A stretch of 33,661 bases of DNA from Nitrospirota bacterium. Its GTDB lineage: Bacteria > Nitrospirota > Nitrospiria > Nitrospirales > Nitrospiraceae. The DNA lies in NCBI GenBank assembly GCA_018971525.1, contig JAGXAR010000039.1, positions 1 through 33,661 of the forward strand. Reading direction: 5' to 3'. The position numbers and the translations under genes were made by a program. Position 1 is the stretch's first letter, and each line of letters begins with the position of its first letter. Below the pieces are notes generated by a model. That model searched no databases, was not told the DNA's origin, and saw nothing but the letters and a program-made list of their open reading frames with translations. Positions 1-7,872 of this stretch are shown here, piece by piece.

Positions 1-140
1 GCGTTGGTGATCAATTCGCGACTGTACATGATCATGCCGAACTCAATGGTGCCGAAGAGAATCGTCAAGAGCACCGGCAACAGGAGTGCAAATTCAGCCG
101 CCACCGCACCATGCTCGTTCAACCTTCGCATTGGATACAT
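1..140 (-). CDS. TadE-like pseudopilin, partial (cut by the left window edge)
   Basis: Reading the minus strand from 140 gives an open frame that runs off the window. After a short charged leader it has the prepilin pattern Gly | AVAAEFALLLPVLL: cleavage is predicted after Gly and a Glu sits at +5, followed by a long hydrophobic helix and FGxxEFGMIMYSRELITNA. This is the classic start of TadE/TadG-like minor pilins, which are processed by the prepilin peptidase and act in Flp pilus assembly. An ATG at 129-131 has a better-spaced GAAGGG ribosome site than the ATG at 138-140, which abuts it, so the true start may be 131. It is the last visible gene of the tad operon. Confidence 0.75.
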   Translation of the reverse strand, partial: MYPMRRLNEHGAVAAEFALLLPVLLTILFGTIEFGMIMYSRELITN

Positions 141-152
141 CCCTTCGCTCAA

Positions 153-428
153 CTACTTCGTTTGCACACCACTTGTCACGGCCGATTTGTTGAATTCCGC
201 ATCCGGCTTTTCGAAGCTTTTCCGATAGACCTCCATAGCGGTCGCATTCACTTTCCCATCTTGGCCCTCAACCGGATCGAGTTGTTCACCGGCCGTAGGA
301 TCCAGGACCTGGTTGACTCGCATCTCCTGATAAGCCTTTCCCCAGTTCGGGCTAAGGCTTGTAGGGGCACAAGCTCCGAACAGAAGGCCTATACCGACGA
401 CCGTTAACGTCACGCTCATTGTTCTCAT
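153..428 (-). CDS. small tad-locus lipoprotein, unknown function
   Basis: A 91-residue protein with a lipoprotein signal: hydrophobic stretch VVGIGLLFGAC with a lipobox Cys near residue 20. The mature part is short, hydrophilic and has no motif I recognise (NQVLDPTAGEQLDPVEGQDG). A GAGGAG ribosome site lies 7 bases before the ATG at 426-428. It sits between the secretin gene and the TadE-like gene on the same strand, so it is probably co-transcribed. By position it may be a pilotin-like or accessory lipoprotein for the secretin, but that role is inferred from context only. Confidence 0.7.
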   Translation of the reverse strand: MRTMSVTLTVVGIGLLFGACAPTSLSPNWGKAYQEMRVNQVLDPTAGEQLDPVEGQDGKVNATAMEVYRKSFEKPDAEFNKSAVTSGVQTK

Positions 429-475
429 TGCAATCTCCTCTCATCGCTAAGCCAGTTGCGTTAAACCTTTAAAGT

Positions 476-1966
476 TTAGGGAACGATATGTCCAACCTGC
501 CCTTCCATCGCGCGACCTCTTGTCACTCGATTGGAAAGCACTTCTGCGGCAGGCGATTTCTGCCCCGCTTTGCCGCCGAACCCGCCCTTTTCGGCAAAGC
601 CCAAGAGATAGAATTCGAAATCATTGGGTTCCACGTAATAGTCGGTCGGCAAGGACTGTGCCGTCATATCCAGCGGCTTCACCAGATGCGCCGTCACGAT
701 AATGAGCAGCTCTGTTTCATCCTTTTGAAACGAGGTGCTTCTAAAAAGAGCCCCAAGAATCGGGATATCGCCGAGGCCCGGATATTTGGAAATCGTTTCA
801 CGCACGTTATCCCGCATGAGCCCACCGATCGCAAAGCTCTGCCCGTCGGCCAATTCGATCGTCGTCGAGGCACGTCTCGTGGTGATGGCAGGTACGACAA
901 ACCCCTGGGTCCTGAGAGCATTCTGAAAGTCCAATTCCGATACTTCCGGCGCAACGTTCAGACTAATGTGCTTGCTGTTCACGATGTTCGGCGTGAACAC
1001 CAAGCCGACCCCGAATTTTTTGAACTGAATCGTTACCAGACCGAAAGCCTGGGGAACAGGAATTGGAAACTCACCGCCGGCGAGAAAGGCTGCTTCCTGG
1101 CCGTTCAAGGCCACCAGCGTCGGCTTGGCGAGCACTTTGACGATGCTCTCCTGGTGCAAGGCATCGATGAAACCGGACCAGGTAATGTTGCCGGTCTTGA
1201 ACTGGAAAGCGCCATTGACACTTGAGGTAGCGTTTTGGGTCAAGTTTAACGTGGAGGACAGGAGGCCGCCCGTCGTTTGGCTGAAACTGTTGCCGCCCAA
1301 CATGCTTGTAAGTTGGTTCAGCGCTGTCATTCCAAACCCTTGAGGTGTGGCGGCAGTCGCGTTGATGCCTAGCCGACGGATCAATTCACGGCTCATTTCC
1401 GCAACGCGAACTTCGAGCATGACCTGCTGCACGCCTCCGACCTGCATCGAATTGATGACTTTCTTTGGCGCATAGGCTTCCCCAATTGCCAATGCACGCG
1501 TCAAACCGGCCGAACTCGATGCGGTTCCTGACAGTGTTATGTGATCGTGACTGGCGGTCACGAGAATGCCTTTCTCATCAGGCAGCGCCTTATGGAGGTT
1601 CTCTTTCAGGCGGCTCAAGTCCGGGGCGATGACCACGTCGTACATGCTTATCATCTTGCCGCTCTCATTCCAGAGCGTCAGATTGGTGACCCCGGTGGTC
1701 TTGCCGGTAAGGTAAATCTGCGTGGGGGACAACACCACCGTATCTGCGACCTCAGGATTGGCCAGCGAGGCCCGCTTGATAGCCACCGGCAAGTCCAACA
1801 CTTTGGACTTGCCCGAGGTCAATTCCAGTCTCTGAATGTCACGCTGTTCCGTTGCGCCGCTTGCCGGAGCGCCGGCTGCCGGCTCTTCTGCATAGATCAC
1901 CGGGGCCGCACAGAACCCCAACAGCAATCCCACTGTCACGATCACGTCACGTTGTTTCATCGACAT
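476..1966 (-). CDS. cpaC: Flp pilus outer-membrane secretin CpaC/RcpA
   Basis: A 496-residue type II/III secretin that forms the outer-membrane channel of the Tad (Flp) pilus. It starts with a signal peptide (cleavage near AEEPAAG). The pilus-specific N-terminal domain follows, with KSKVLDLPVAIKRASLANPEVADTV, then a BON-like region, then the secretin core with its beta-strand signature (GVGLVFTPNI, LNVAPEVSELDF, ITTRRASTTIEL, FAIGGLM, ALFRSTSF). Length and order match CpaC. GGAGG lies 3 bases before the ATG at 1966 and 9 bases before the ATG at 1960; the latter is equally plausible. It lies in the pilus operon downstream of cpaB and the short CpaC-N paralogue. Confidence 0.92.
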   Translation of the reverse strand: MSMKQRDVIVTVGLLLGFCAAPVIYAEEPAAGAPASGATEQRDIQRLELTSGKSKVLDLPVAIKRASLANPEVADTVVLSPTQIYLTGKTTGVTNLTLWNESGKMISMYDVVIAPDLSRLKENLHKALPDEKGILVTASHDHITLSGTASSSAGLTRALAIGEAYAPKKVINSMQVGGVQQVMLEVRVAEMSRELIRRLGINATAATPQGFGMTALNQLTSMLGGNSFSQTTGGLLSSTLNLTQNATSSVNGAFQFKTGNITWSGFIDALHQESIVKVLAKPTLVALNGQEAAFLAGGEFPIPVPQAFGLVTIQFKKFGVGLVFTPNIVNSKHISLNVAPEVSELDFQNALRTQGFVVPAITTRRASTTIELADGQSFAIGGLMRDNVRETISKYPGLGDIPILGALFRSTSFQKDETELLIIVTAHLVKPLDMTAQSLPTDYYVEPNDFEFYLLGFAEKGGFGGKAGQKSPAAEVLSNRVTRGRAMEGQVGHIVP

Positions 1967-2029
1967 GTTCCTCCAGAGTCTTGGTAGTCAATCTTCTCGC
2001 TGCCGGATATGAACTGCTACTGTTTCACT

Positions 2030-2662
2030 TCAGAACTTCACAGAGTTCACAGCCGTTCCCTTGATCACTTCCACGGTGACCGTCTGCACCTCCGGTGGCA
2101 CGGTACTGCCGGGCGGCTCTGGATAGATCTTGAGAAAATTCAGCACCTTCTTCGGCGCATAGGCCTCTGCCACGGCAAGTACTTGACTCAATCGCGATTC
2201 ACTCGAGACGGTGCCAGACACTGTGACGTGGTCATGGGTCCCCTTCAGATGAAGATTCGTTTCATCGGGAAGCAATTCGCCGAGATGCTGTTTCAACCGA
2301 GTGAGGTCGACCCCCACATCGAGATCGAACACGGCGAGGACCTGGTCGTCCTTGCCCCAGAGCGTCAGATTGGTCGAGCCGTAGCCTTTCCCCGTGACAT
2401 AGATCTGCTTCGGACTGAGGACGATGGCGTCCGCAACCTGCGGATCGGCCAACGACGCCCGCTTGATCGCCACAGGCATATCCACCACGGTCGATTTCCC
2501 GACCACCAGATTGACCTGTTGAGCTTCCCGCACCGGGCTCACAGGAGAGACCATGCCCTCATTGGCCGCCATCGCCCCAACCGGTCCCACAATGGCCCAG
2601 CCGATCACAAGAACCAGGCCCCATCGACCACAGCAACTTATATCCTGATCCGTTATATTCAT
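2030..2662 (-). CDS. secretin-less CpaC N-domain/BON protein
   Basis: About 210 residues with a signal peptide and then the same pilus N-terminal module as CpaC: KSTVVDMPVAIKRASLADPQVADAIVLSPKQIYVTGKGYGSTNLTLW was read and compared in pieces with its neighbour, and it is nearly parallel. A BON-like segment follows (LHLKGTHDHVTVSGTVSSES, VLAVAEAYAPKKVLNFL), but the protein stops before any secretin barrel. The frame is open further upstream, but GGAGGG is 6 bases before the ATG at 2660-2662 and abuts the ATG at 2668, so I start it at 2662, after the cpaB stop. It looks like a tandem partial duplication of cpaC; it might be a periplasmic adaptor or ring extension for the secretin (inference). 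Confidence 0.82.
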   Translation of the reverse strand: MNITDQDISCCGRWGLVLVIGWAIVGPVGAMAANEGMVSPVSPVREAQQVNLVVGKSTVVDMPVAIKRASLADPQVADAIVLSPKQIYVTGKGYGSTNLTLWGKDDQVLAVFDLDVGVDLTRLKQHLGELLPDETNLHLKGTHDHVTVSGTVSSESRLSQVLAVAEAYAPKKVLNFLKIYPEPPGSTVPPEVQTVTVEVIKGTAVNSVKF

Positions 2663-2681
2663 CGTCATCCCTCCATCATTC

Positions 2682-3509
2682 CTAGAACTTGTATTCCCTG
2701 CGGACATCGCCCTTGATGACCTCAATACGGACTCCACCTTCCCCATCTTGAGCCTTGGGCGCTTGCTTCGGACGGAACGAACTTAAGAGCGCCCCGACAT
2801 TGGCCCCCTTGGTCAGCACATGCTCCTTGTTGAGGGGATTCCGTAGCGCGAGTCGTAACCGCCCCTGGGTCGATGCCAGCGCGAGCTTTTCCGCCTCTTC
2901 CACATCCACTTCCACCGTAATCACTTGGACCTGCTTGGGCTCTTCATCCTTGCCCTTCCTCTCCATCTGCGTGCCGGCGGCCAAGACTTTCACATTCTCC
3001 AGAATCATCTTGGACATCATATTCGTCTGCTTGCCACCCTCCGGCTCAATGGTCACCATCACATCTACGCGATCGGCCGGCTTGATGAACCCGGCGACAC
3101 CGATGACGTCATCGACTTTGACCGACATCGCCCGTTTGTTGATATCCGTCACCGCCGCCACTCCGCCGCTCGTGGCGCCGAGTGGTGCCAACTTGGATTC
3201 CAGGAGCAGTTCGTTCCTCTTAAGATCCACTAAGATCACCCGATCCTTGATGGCCTCCAAACTGGTGAAGTGGCCTTCGGGGATCGCTCCCGAAGGGAAC
3301 TCCTGCAGCTGCATCATTTCCGGCGTGAGCTTGGTTCCCCAAGGAAGATCCGCATTGGAGACAAGCACCTGTACGTTCTTGCTCAAGGGAATCGGAGCCG
3401 CCATCAGACGATTCTTCTCGTTCTGCAACCAGGAGAACACTAAAATGCTTGTCACCAGACCAAGCAACAATGCCACGCCAAAAAATGCCAGAGGCCGGTA
3501 CCGCTTCAT
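2682..3509 (-). CDS. cpaB: Flp pilus assembly protein CpaB/RcpC
   Basis: A 275-residue protein with one N-terminal membrane anchor (residues about 8-28), then a SAF domain (VLVSNADLPWGTKLTPEMMQLQEFPSG, VILVDLKRNELLLESKLAP) and the RcpC/CpaB domain (MSVKVDDVIGVAGFIKPADRVDVMVT; VITVEVDVEEAEKLALASTQGRLRLALRNP). CpaB proteins sit in the periplasm and work with the CpaC secretin in Tad pilus assembly. A GAGGAG-type ribosome site precedes ATG 3509. The order prepilin peptidase - cpaB - cpaC is the usual one in tad loci. Confidence 0.92.
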   Translation of the reverse strand: MKRYRPLAFFGVALLLGLVTSILVFSWLQNEKNRLMAAPIPLSKNVQVLVSNADLPWGTKLTPEMMQLQEFPSGAIPEGHFTSLEAIKDRVILVDLKRNELLLESKLAPLGATSGGVAAVTDINKRAMSVKVDDVIGVAGFIKPADRVDVMVTIEPEGGKQTNMMSKMILENVKVLAAGTQMERKGKDEEPKQVQVITVEVDVEEAEKLALASTQGRLRLALRNPLNKEHVLTKGANVGALLSSFRPKQAPKAQDGEGGVRIEVIKGDVRREYKF

Positions 3510-3612
3510 CGTTTCGTCTCCTCTTCTGTCTTCGCGAACTGTCTCATCTCTGATTGCCTCGTCGTCTGTCTCAATTCCGTATGCTTCAATCTAGCTAATT
3601 TCCGGCAAACGC

Positions 3613-4137
3613 CTATCCCCCAAAGGGATGAAGTCCGAGTTGAAAAAGTAGGGTACCGCCCGCTATCGCAAGCCCATAGCGTAGGCGGAACGGGAGTTGT
3701 AACTCCTGGATCCAAACTCTTCCCCCCGTAAGGAGGGCTCCTTGGGCGGCAGAGGCCAGCTTTTGACTGGTGGTGACGAATCCCCACTGGTAGCACATGG
3801 CGCCGAGGGCATAGACCCCGCCAACTACTATGGTAAGCAAACCAGATAAGAGCGCGCCGTATGGCCCGACCAAGGCTCCGACCGCTGCCATCAGTTTTAC
3901 ATCGCCCGCTCCGATGCTCCCTGTCACGTAGAGGATGAGGAACAACCCCAAGCCTGCGCCAAGCCCTGCCAGACTGAAGATCGCCCCCTGCAAGCCACCC
4001 AGCCAGGCATGAGCGAGGAGCGCAAAGCCCATGGCGGAGAATGTCAACCTATTGGGGATTCGAGACGAACGAACGTCGGTCCACATTGCCGTCACAAGTA
4101 CCACCGCGAGTGCCACGGCCATCCCTGGCTCCATCAT
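3613..4137 (-). CDS. cpaA: prepilin peptidase CpaA/TadV (A24 family)
   Basis: An inner-membrane aspartyl protease that cleaves Flp prepilin and TadE-type pseudopilins. From the ATG at 4135-4137 it is 174 residues, the normal TadV size. It has several hydrophobic helices and both A24 aspartates: TDVRSSRIPN near residue 21 and GAGDVKL (GxGD) near residue 80. The open frame extends upstream to 4410, but that part has no membrane or peptidase character and overlaps the flp gene and its stem-loop. AAGGAAAG lies just upstream of ATG 4137. It lies downstream of flp, separated by a strong hairpin. Confidence 0.9.
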   Translation of the reverse strand: MMEPGMAVALAVVLVTAMWTDVRSSRIPNRLTFSAMGFALLAHAWLGGLQGAIFSLAGLGAGLGLFLILYVTGSIGAGDVKLMAAVGALVGPYGALLSGLLTIVVGGVYALGAMCYQWGFVTTSQKLASAAQGALLTGGRVWIQELQLPFRLRYGLAIAGGTLLFQLGLHPFGG

Positions 4138-4287
4138 CGTTTCTTTCCTTCCCCAAAATCCCAACACGCCAATACTGACGCTGAACATGATCCCTGCTTG
4201 GTCAATCGCACTTGCGTCATCTTCTACCGGCTCACTCCGCCATCGGCTTTCTCGCTCGCGTCTCACGATGAGTGCTCGGCACAGACT

Positions 4288-4316
4288 GGTTGGCCCGATT
4301 AAGAATCGGGCCAACC
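4288..4316 (-). terminator. perfect 13-bp stem-loop between flp and cpaA
   Basis: GGTTGGCCCGATT is followed by a 3-base loop and its exact reverse complement. It lies 30 bases downstream of the flp stop and about 150 bases upstream of cpaA. There is no U-run on the minus strand, so a complete intrinsic terminator is unlikely. More likely it stabilises or partly terminates the abundant pilin mRNA and lowers expression of the downstream assembly genes (inference). Confidence 0.6.
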
Positions 4317-4345
4317 CTCTGCATGATCCACGAGACGATTCTGAC

Positions 4346-4522
4346 TTAGCTCGCGGATGAAGTGATGGTGGACGACGCAGCATTGAGGGCAGTGGTGATG
4401 GATCCACCAAGCGCTGTTACCGCACCGACAATGCCGAGGGTGATCAACGCCAGCAACAGGGCATATTCTGCGGCCGAGGCACCTTCTTCTTCCTTCACAA
4501 ACCGACGAATGGCGTTCAACAT
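4346..4522 (-). CDS. flp: Flp/Fap-type major pilin
   Basis: A 58-residue Flp prepilin. It has a short basic leader (MLNAIRRFVKEEEG), cleavage after Gly, then ASAAEYALLLALITLGIVGAVTALG with Glu at +5 and Tyr at +6, the hallmark of Flp pilins, and a Ser/Thr/Ala-rich tail. The frame also allows a GTG start at 4529-4531, but the AAAGG ribosome site overlaps that codon's region and is well spaced (8 bases) for the ATG at 4520-4522. It is first in the operon, preceded by a putative sigma-54 promoter and followed by a stem-loop. Confidence 0.93.
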   Translation of the reverse strand: MLNAIRRFVKEEEGASAAEYALLLALITLGIVGAVTALGGSITTALNAASSTITSSAS

Positions 4523-4969
4523 GGTAGTCACCTTTCTTTTGCGTCACGTTATTGGTTAAGTCTCTCGAAATATCCTGCACATTTTGCGTAACTGACTCTC
4601 AGCCTGCGACCACTCACACCAATCGGGAATTCCCTCACCTCCTTCACCCGGGTTGTCGCGTCTGACAGACGTTTCCGCATTGCTCACAGGGCATTGCAAA
4701 GCAGCGGCCAGCGCCAGGATTTTTCTAACCAGTTGTTAGCTTGGATCATTTCAATGTTCCGCTTCTTTGGCTGCGGTATGCAGACCTCAGGCAATCGCAC
4801 TACACTCCTTCTCCTGATGCGGCGCGGGAACCGCACTTCGAGATACAGCAGTCAGAGCCCTTCCTCGATCGCGGGGAGAAACGACTGTTTTGGTTGACCA
4901 TCCGGCAGGCTTCACGTAATGCTGAACTGCGCCAGACATGAGTAAAGGGGGGCACGGGAAAGGATGGCT
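4523..4969. other. divergent intergenic region flp / TPR lipoprotein
   Basis: About 450 bases between flp (minus) and the TPR gene (plus). Apart from the sigma-54-like element at 4696-4710 I see no gene; the open frames here have no protein-like composition. The half upstream of 4696 (in flp orientation) would be the place for activator binding sites, but I could not define a convincing repeated palindrome by eye. Confidence 0.5.
4696..4710 (-). promoter_or_regulatory. putative sigma-54 (-24/-12) promoter for flp operon
   Basis: On the minus strand the sequence is TGGCCGCTGCTTTGC, followed by A. It keeps TGGC at -24 and TTTGC(A) at -12, with exactly 10 bases between the GG and GC pairs as sigma-54 promoters require. 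Transcription would run toward flp, leaving a leader of about 160 bases. Two sigma-54 activator genes lie in this window. The match is to the consensus by eye; no transcript evidence is available. Confidence 0.55.
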
Positions 4970-5974
4970 ATGATGACTTGGAAGCAATCACGATTTCAGC
5001 TTCGCGTCGGTCTTCTTATTGGAGCCTGTGTCGTGACTGGGTGTGCCGGATCGAAAGACTCTACCCCTCCGTCGTTCGACGTGTCGGAATATCGGCAGAT
5101 GATGGAACGTCAGAAGGGAGTGCAGGGAAGCCTTGAGGACCCCGCTTCATCGGCCCCCGAGATGACGGCAGAAGAGCGCGAACGCGCGGGGGATGCCGAT
5201 GCGCAACGCCGCAATTTCCCATTGGCGGGCGTCCACTACAGCAAGGCGCTGAAAGCCGATCCTACCCGCAACTCTGTGCGCCTCAAGCTGGGACAGATTT
5301 TCCTGCAGCAGGGGATGTTCGAGCCCGCGCTGACGCAGTTCCAGGAACTGCGGACTCGGGAGCCCAATTCAGCCCCGGCGCACCAAGGAATCGGGCATGT
5401 CTACCTGCTACAAGGCAAGTTGCGAGAGGCCGAAGAGGCGCTCACCAAGGCCGTCGCACTCGACCCCTCCAGCTGGCTGTCCTCCAATTTGCTGGGCCTC
5501 GCGTATGACCAGGAGCAACGTCACGCCGAGGCCATCACCGCGTATCAAGCGGCGCTGGCTCTCCGTCCGCGCGAACCAGGCGTCTTGAACAATCTCGGCC
5601 TCGCCTATGCCCTGAGCGGGAATCACGAGGCCGCCATCCAGGCCTATGAACAGGCTGCAGCCGCTGGTTCTGCCCCGCCGAAGCTGTATAACAATCTGGG
5701 GGTTGCCTACGCGCAACGCCAGCGGTATGGCGATGCGCTTGACTCTTTCAAGAAAGCAGCGGACGAGCCTCGCGCCTACAACAACCTCGGCGTTGCACTG
5801 CTCGGCATGGGAAATCCAAAACTGGCCGCAGCTTGCTTCGAGAAGGCCATCGAGCTGAATCCTCAATTCTATGAAAAGGCCACGGAAAATCTTCGCCAGG
5901 CGCGCCAGGCGCTTGGGAACTCGGCGAATGGGACCTCTGCATCCGGCTCGACCGATAGCGTGTCGTGCCCGTGA
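4970..5974 (+). CDS. TPR-repeat lipoprotein, TadD-like
   Basis: About 334 residues. The signal peptide ends in a lipobox (GACVVTGC), so it is probably an outer-membrane lipoprotein. Five or more tetratricopeptide repeats follow from about residue 65 to 300, for example NSVRLKLGQIFLQQGMFEPA, APAHQGIGHVYLLQGKLREA and GVLNNLGLAYALSGNHEAA. The tail is Ser/Gly/Thr-rich. Tad loci usually carry a TPR lipoprotein, TadD, needed for pilus assembly or secretin localisation; the divergent position next to flp supports that. An ATG at 4964 abuts the GGGAAAGG ribosome site, so 4970 or 4973 is the better start. Confidence 0.85.
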   Translation: MMTWKQSRFQLRVGLLIGACVVTGCAGSKDSTPPSFDVSEYRQMMERQKGVQGSLEDPASSAPEMTAEERERAGDADAQRRNFPLAGVHYSKALKADPTRNSVRLKLGQIFLQQGMFEPALTQFQELRTREPNSAPAHQGIGHVYLLQGKLREAEEALTKAVALDPSSWLSSNLLGLAYDQEQRHAEAITAYQAALALRPREPGVLNNLGLAYALSGNHEAAIQAYEQAAAAGSAPPKLYNNLGVAYAQRQRYGDALDSFKKAADEPRAYNNLGVALLGMGNPKLAAACFEKAIELNPQFYEKATENLRQARQALGNSANGTSASGSTDSVSCP

Positions 5975-5977
5975 TGG

Positions 5978-6271
5978 TTAGTGATAACTCGACTGGCTCT
6001 GGAGAAACTGTCGCAGAGTGTACTGGCGGTTCTTGTTCAGTCCATACAGAATGAGGCCCGCAGAGCTTCCCGTTGGCGTCAGCCATCCCCACTTCACCAG
6101 ATAGGCAAGGGAGCCACGAACTACGTCCGTATCGGCATCGAGCCCCTGACCACGCAACCACCATCTTCCAATGCCCTCTGCCGTATCCTTCGCATCAGGG
6201 TGGGAACAGAGATAGCCGAGAATCAGCCATGCCACGACATTGTTGTCTTCCGAGAAATCCGGCCTGTTCAT
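5978..6271 (-). CDS. small uncharacterised protein, possibly winged-helix-like
   Basis: About 97 residues (MNRPDFSEDNNVVAWLILGY...). The layout is helix-rich with SHPDAKDTAEGIGRWWL, then VRGSLAYLVKWGWLTPTG and LILYGLNKNRQYTLRQFL; the helix-strand pattern with a WLTP turn resembles small winged-helix folds, but I do not recognise the family. It could start at TTG 6319 (113 residues); neither start has a good ribosome site. It converges on the TPR gene with only 3 bases between the stops, and lies downstream of the sigma-54 activator on the same strand. Confidence 0.55.
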   Translation of the reverse strand: MNRPDFSEDNNVVAWLILGYLCSHPDAKDTAEGIGRWWLRGQGLDADTDVVRGSLAYLVKWGWLTPTGSSAGLILYGLNKNRQYTLRQFLQSQSSYH

Positions 6272-6471
6272 GGTTGGCAGGAAATAGCAACTTCGATACC
6301 GGATCTGTCTCGCGCGCAAATACGTGTAAAGATTAATTGTCGTCCGTCACGTTTTCTCCTTCCTGCGGCTGGAGCTCCTCAGGAACGCCCACCACAGCCG
6401 GTTATTGATAAACCACCTGCCGCTCTCTTATTTCGAAGACAGACAGGTCTGTGATGATAGGAGAACAAGCC

Positions 6472-7482
6472 TCAGGCTGCGGAAAATGTCCGCCGATCCA
6501 GCCCATGCTTCTGCAGCAGACGCTGGAACGCCCTTCGCTCTTTCTTCGCGGCCCGGGCCGCTCGAGAAATGTTGCCGTGATGAGTCGAGAGCAACTCCCT
6601 CAGAAACGCCATCTCGAATTCCTCGATGACTTTCTCCTTCATCTCTTGAAAACTGCCCTCACTGGGCATCAGTCCTCGAGACAGCAACGTCATCGTCGGA
6701 CCCGCAGACTCAGGAAGATTATTCTCCGGCACATCAAGATCCTGGGCTTCGAGCAGTTCTCCCGATGCCATTGCCACGGCACGATGCACGACACCCTCCA
6801 GCTCTCTCACATTACCGGACCAGGCACAGCCCAGCAGCTTGGCCTTGGCTGATTGTCCGAGCGTCATCGCCCCCCTGCCGAATTCTTTTGCGTAGACCTT
6901 CAGAAAATGATCTGCCAGCAGAAGAATATCCTCCTTCCGGTCGCGCAACGGCGGCAGGACGGCGGACAATACATTCAGCCGGTGGAAGAGATCCTCCCGG
7001 AATTGGCGAGTTTCAACCAAGTAGCGCAAATCCGTATTGGTCGCAGCAAGGATCTTTACATCGACCTTTCTGCTTTTCGTTGAGCCCAACGGCCTGAACT
7101 CTTGATCTTGAAGGACGCGTAGCAGCTTGCTTTGAACCGTCAGACTGAGCGAATTGATTTCGTCGAGGAACAGGGTTCCGCCATCGGCTTCATGGAACAG
7201 GCCCGGCTTCTCAATGAGCGCTCCTGTGAAGGCTCCCTTGCTGTGGCCAAACAGTTCGTTTTCGATCAAGTGGTCCGGCAATGCCGCACAGTTCACCGGA
7301 ACAAAGGGCTTTCCTCGACGCTCGCCGGAATAGTGAATGGCCCGGGCGAAGAGTTCTTTGCCTGTCCCCGTCTCTCCGTATATCAACACCGTCGATTTAG
7401 ACTTGCTCAACAGCGGGATCATCCCCGTCACCTGGAGAAAGCATCTGCTCGTCCCGATCAACTCTCCGGCCCAGCTGGACAT
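6472..7482 (-). CDS. sigma-54-dependent activator without receiver domain
   Basis: 336 residues consisting of a bacterial enhancer-binding AAA+ domain and a Fis-type helix-turn-helix. Visible: Walker A GETGTGKE (residues about 36-43), an intact sigma-54 contact loop GAFTGA (83-88), Walker B GGTLFLDE (101-108), the arginine-rich sensor region (REDLFHRLNV) and a C-terminal HTH (GNISRAARAAKKERRAFQRLL). No N-terminal sensory or receiver domain exists, as in PspF, so control must come from a partner protein or expression level. The start is set by TAGGAGG 7 bases before ATG 7480-7482; the frame extends to 7524 without a ribosome site. It lies between the pilus and cellulose genes and is a good candidate regulator for either. 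Confidence 0.9.
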   Translation of the reverse strand: MSSWAGELIGTSRCFLQVTGMIPLLSKSKSTVLIYGETGTGKELFARAIHYSGERRGKPFVPVNCAALPDHLIENELFGHSKGAFTGALIEKPGLFHEADGGTLFLDEINSLSLTVQSKLLRVLQDQEFRPLGSTKSRKVDVKILAATNTDLRYLVETRQFREDLFHRLNVLSAVLPPLRDRKEDILLLADHFLKVYAKEFGRGAMTLGQSAKAKLLGCAWSGNVRELEGVVHRAVAMASGELLEAQDLDVPENNLPESAGPTMTLLSRGLMPSEGSFQEMKEKVIEEFEMAFLRELLSTHHGNISRAARAAKKERRAFQRLLQKHGLDRRTFSAA

Positions 7483-7872
7483 GTGAGGACCTCCTACCAT
7501 CATTACCGAATTACCGACAGACACCCGCTAGTTCGATCGCACGCGTACCGTGATACTGCGGCGCAACAGACGCAGGTGGTCAACGAACCTCACGATAGGG
7601 CAATATGCCCGCAGAACCAATTCCCTACTGGTAGGCATACCCCCCCGTAAGGTCCCCCCACCAAGAAATTGCCAAGCGAGTCGACATAGGGACCATAGGG
7701 GCCATGGAGGTGCGCATTTTTCAGGAGATCCCTCCCTCCGCGCGTGCCGGACAGATCCATAAATTGGGATGCGATTTGAACCATGGGCATAACCGGCAAA
7801 AAGTATCCAACGCATTGTGGCTATAGGCATGCTCGGAGTCCTGCGGGATCGCCATGGTTTTTGAATAGCCAG
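7483..7872. other. intergenic region without a convincing gene
   Basis: 390 bases between the activator gene and bcsS. On the minus strand three short overlapping frames are open: 7590-7799 (69 codons, with a Gly/Pro/Tyr-rich stretch HGPYGPYVDSLGNFLVGGPYGG read in two parts), 7528-7830 and a 44-codon frame from ATG 7853-7855. None has a ribosome site, domain or composition that convinces me. The pattern would also fit remains of a frameshifted gene. A G-rich tract lies around 7640-7670. Confidence 0.35.

Noticed and set aside
488-1225. Long plus-strand open frame
   Set aside because: It is antisense to the cpaC secretin gene, with Arg/His/Gln-rich low-quality composition.
4138-4410. N-terminal extension of the prepilin peptidase
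   Set aside because: It lacks membrane segments, overlaps flp and the hairpin, and makes the protein longer than TadV.
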